The notes under the pieces: generated by a model
Databases searched by the model: none
What the model saw: only the letters and a program-made list of their open reading frames with translations
What the model was told of the DNA's origin: nothing
Position numbers and translations under genes: made by a program
NCBI GenBank assembly: GCA_017522515.1
Contig: JAFWZH010000293.1
Location: forward strand, 1-5,918
DNA: 5,918 nt
Direction: 5' to 3'
Source of the DNA: Clostridia bacterium
GTDB taxonomy: Bacteria; Bacillota_A; Clostridia; UBA1212; UBA1255
Shown here: positions 5,900 to 5,918 of the stretch, in pieces
Numbering within the stretch: position 1 is the first letter of the stretch
Layout: each line of letters starts with the position of its first letter

Positions 5900-5918
5900 C
5901 TTAAAACTTCTCTGGCTA

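Overview
The window looks like an accessory, mobile-element region of a Bacteroidales genome (Bacteroides, Parabacteroides, Prevotella, Alistipes or a relative). The grounds are promoter -7 boxes of the Bacteroidetes TAnnTTTG type, near absence of Shine-Dalgarno sequences, and a tyrosine-recombinase fragment of the type carried by Bacteroidales conjugative and mobilizable elements. Composition is a mosaic: sampled 60-base stretches run above 50% G+C in the integrase remnant and in the two-TM gene near 4020, about 40% in the Fic gene, and only about 22-28% in the 4TM gene, the MetK-like gene and the minus-strand HEPN-like gene. This suggests AT-rich cargo placed into a GC-richer element backbone.

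Layout from left to right: (1) a decayed C-terminal fragment of a tyrosine recombinase (55-558) that has lost its N-terminal domain and one catalytic arginine; (2) a 120-base control region with five AAAGTAGGGAGAAA-type iterons around a TATATTTG promoter box; (3) a Fic-family AMP-transferase with a C-terminal winged helix (679-1686), whose interdomain linker is itself encoded by three more copies of the same iteron; (4) 27 bases later, a four-TM membrane protein (1714-2481) that overlaps by 14 bases (5) a compact methionine adenosyltransferase (MetK-like) gene (2468-3514), closed by a strong intrinsic terminator (3521-3559); (6) a second control region with two 20-base-spaced TATGACACG repeats and a -7 box; (7) a two-TM protein (3698-4423, probable backbone gene of the element); and (8) a convergent minus-strand gene (4429-5874) for a large helical protein with two RNxxxH motifs in two apparently duplicated halves, which suggests a tandem HEPN protein.

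The most interesting unit is the tightly coupled pair of a 4TM membrane protein and a MetK-like enzyme with all catalytic residues apparently intact but a shortened active-site loop. It resembles in logic the immune systems in which a nucleotide-making enzyme controls a membrane-disrupting effector, with S-adenosylmethionine, or a product related to it, as the possible signal or sensed metabolite. I know of no characterised system with this make-up. The Fic-HTH gene directly upstream, apparently in the same transcription unit and bearing helically phased iterons both in its promoter and in its coding sequence, is a candidate regulator of that pair. A putative tandem-HEPN RNase gene nearby fits a defence-island setting. 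The functional links are inference; the gene order, motifs, repeats and terminator are directly visible.
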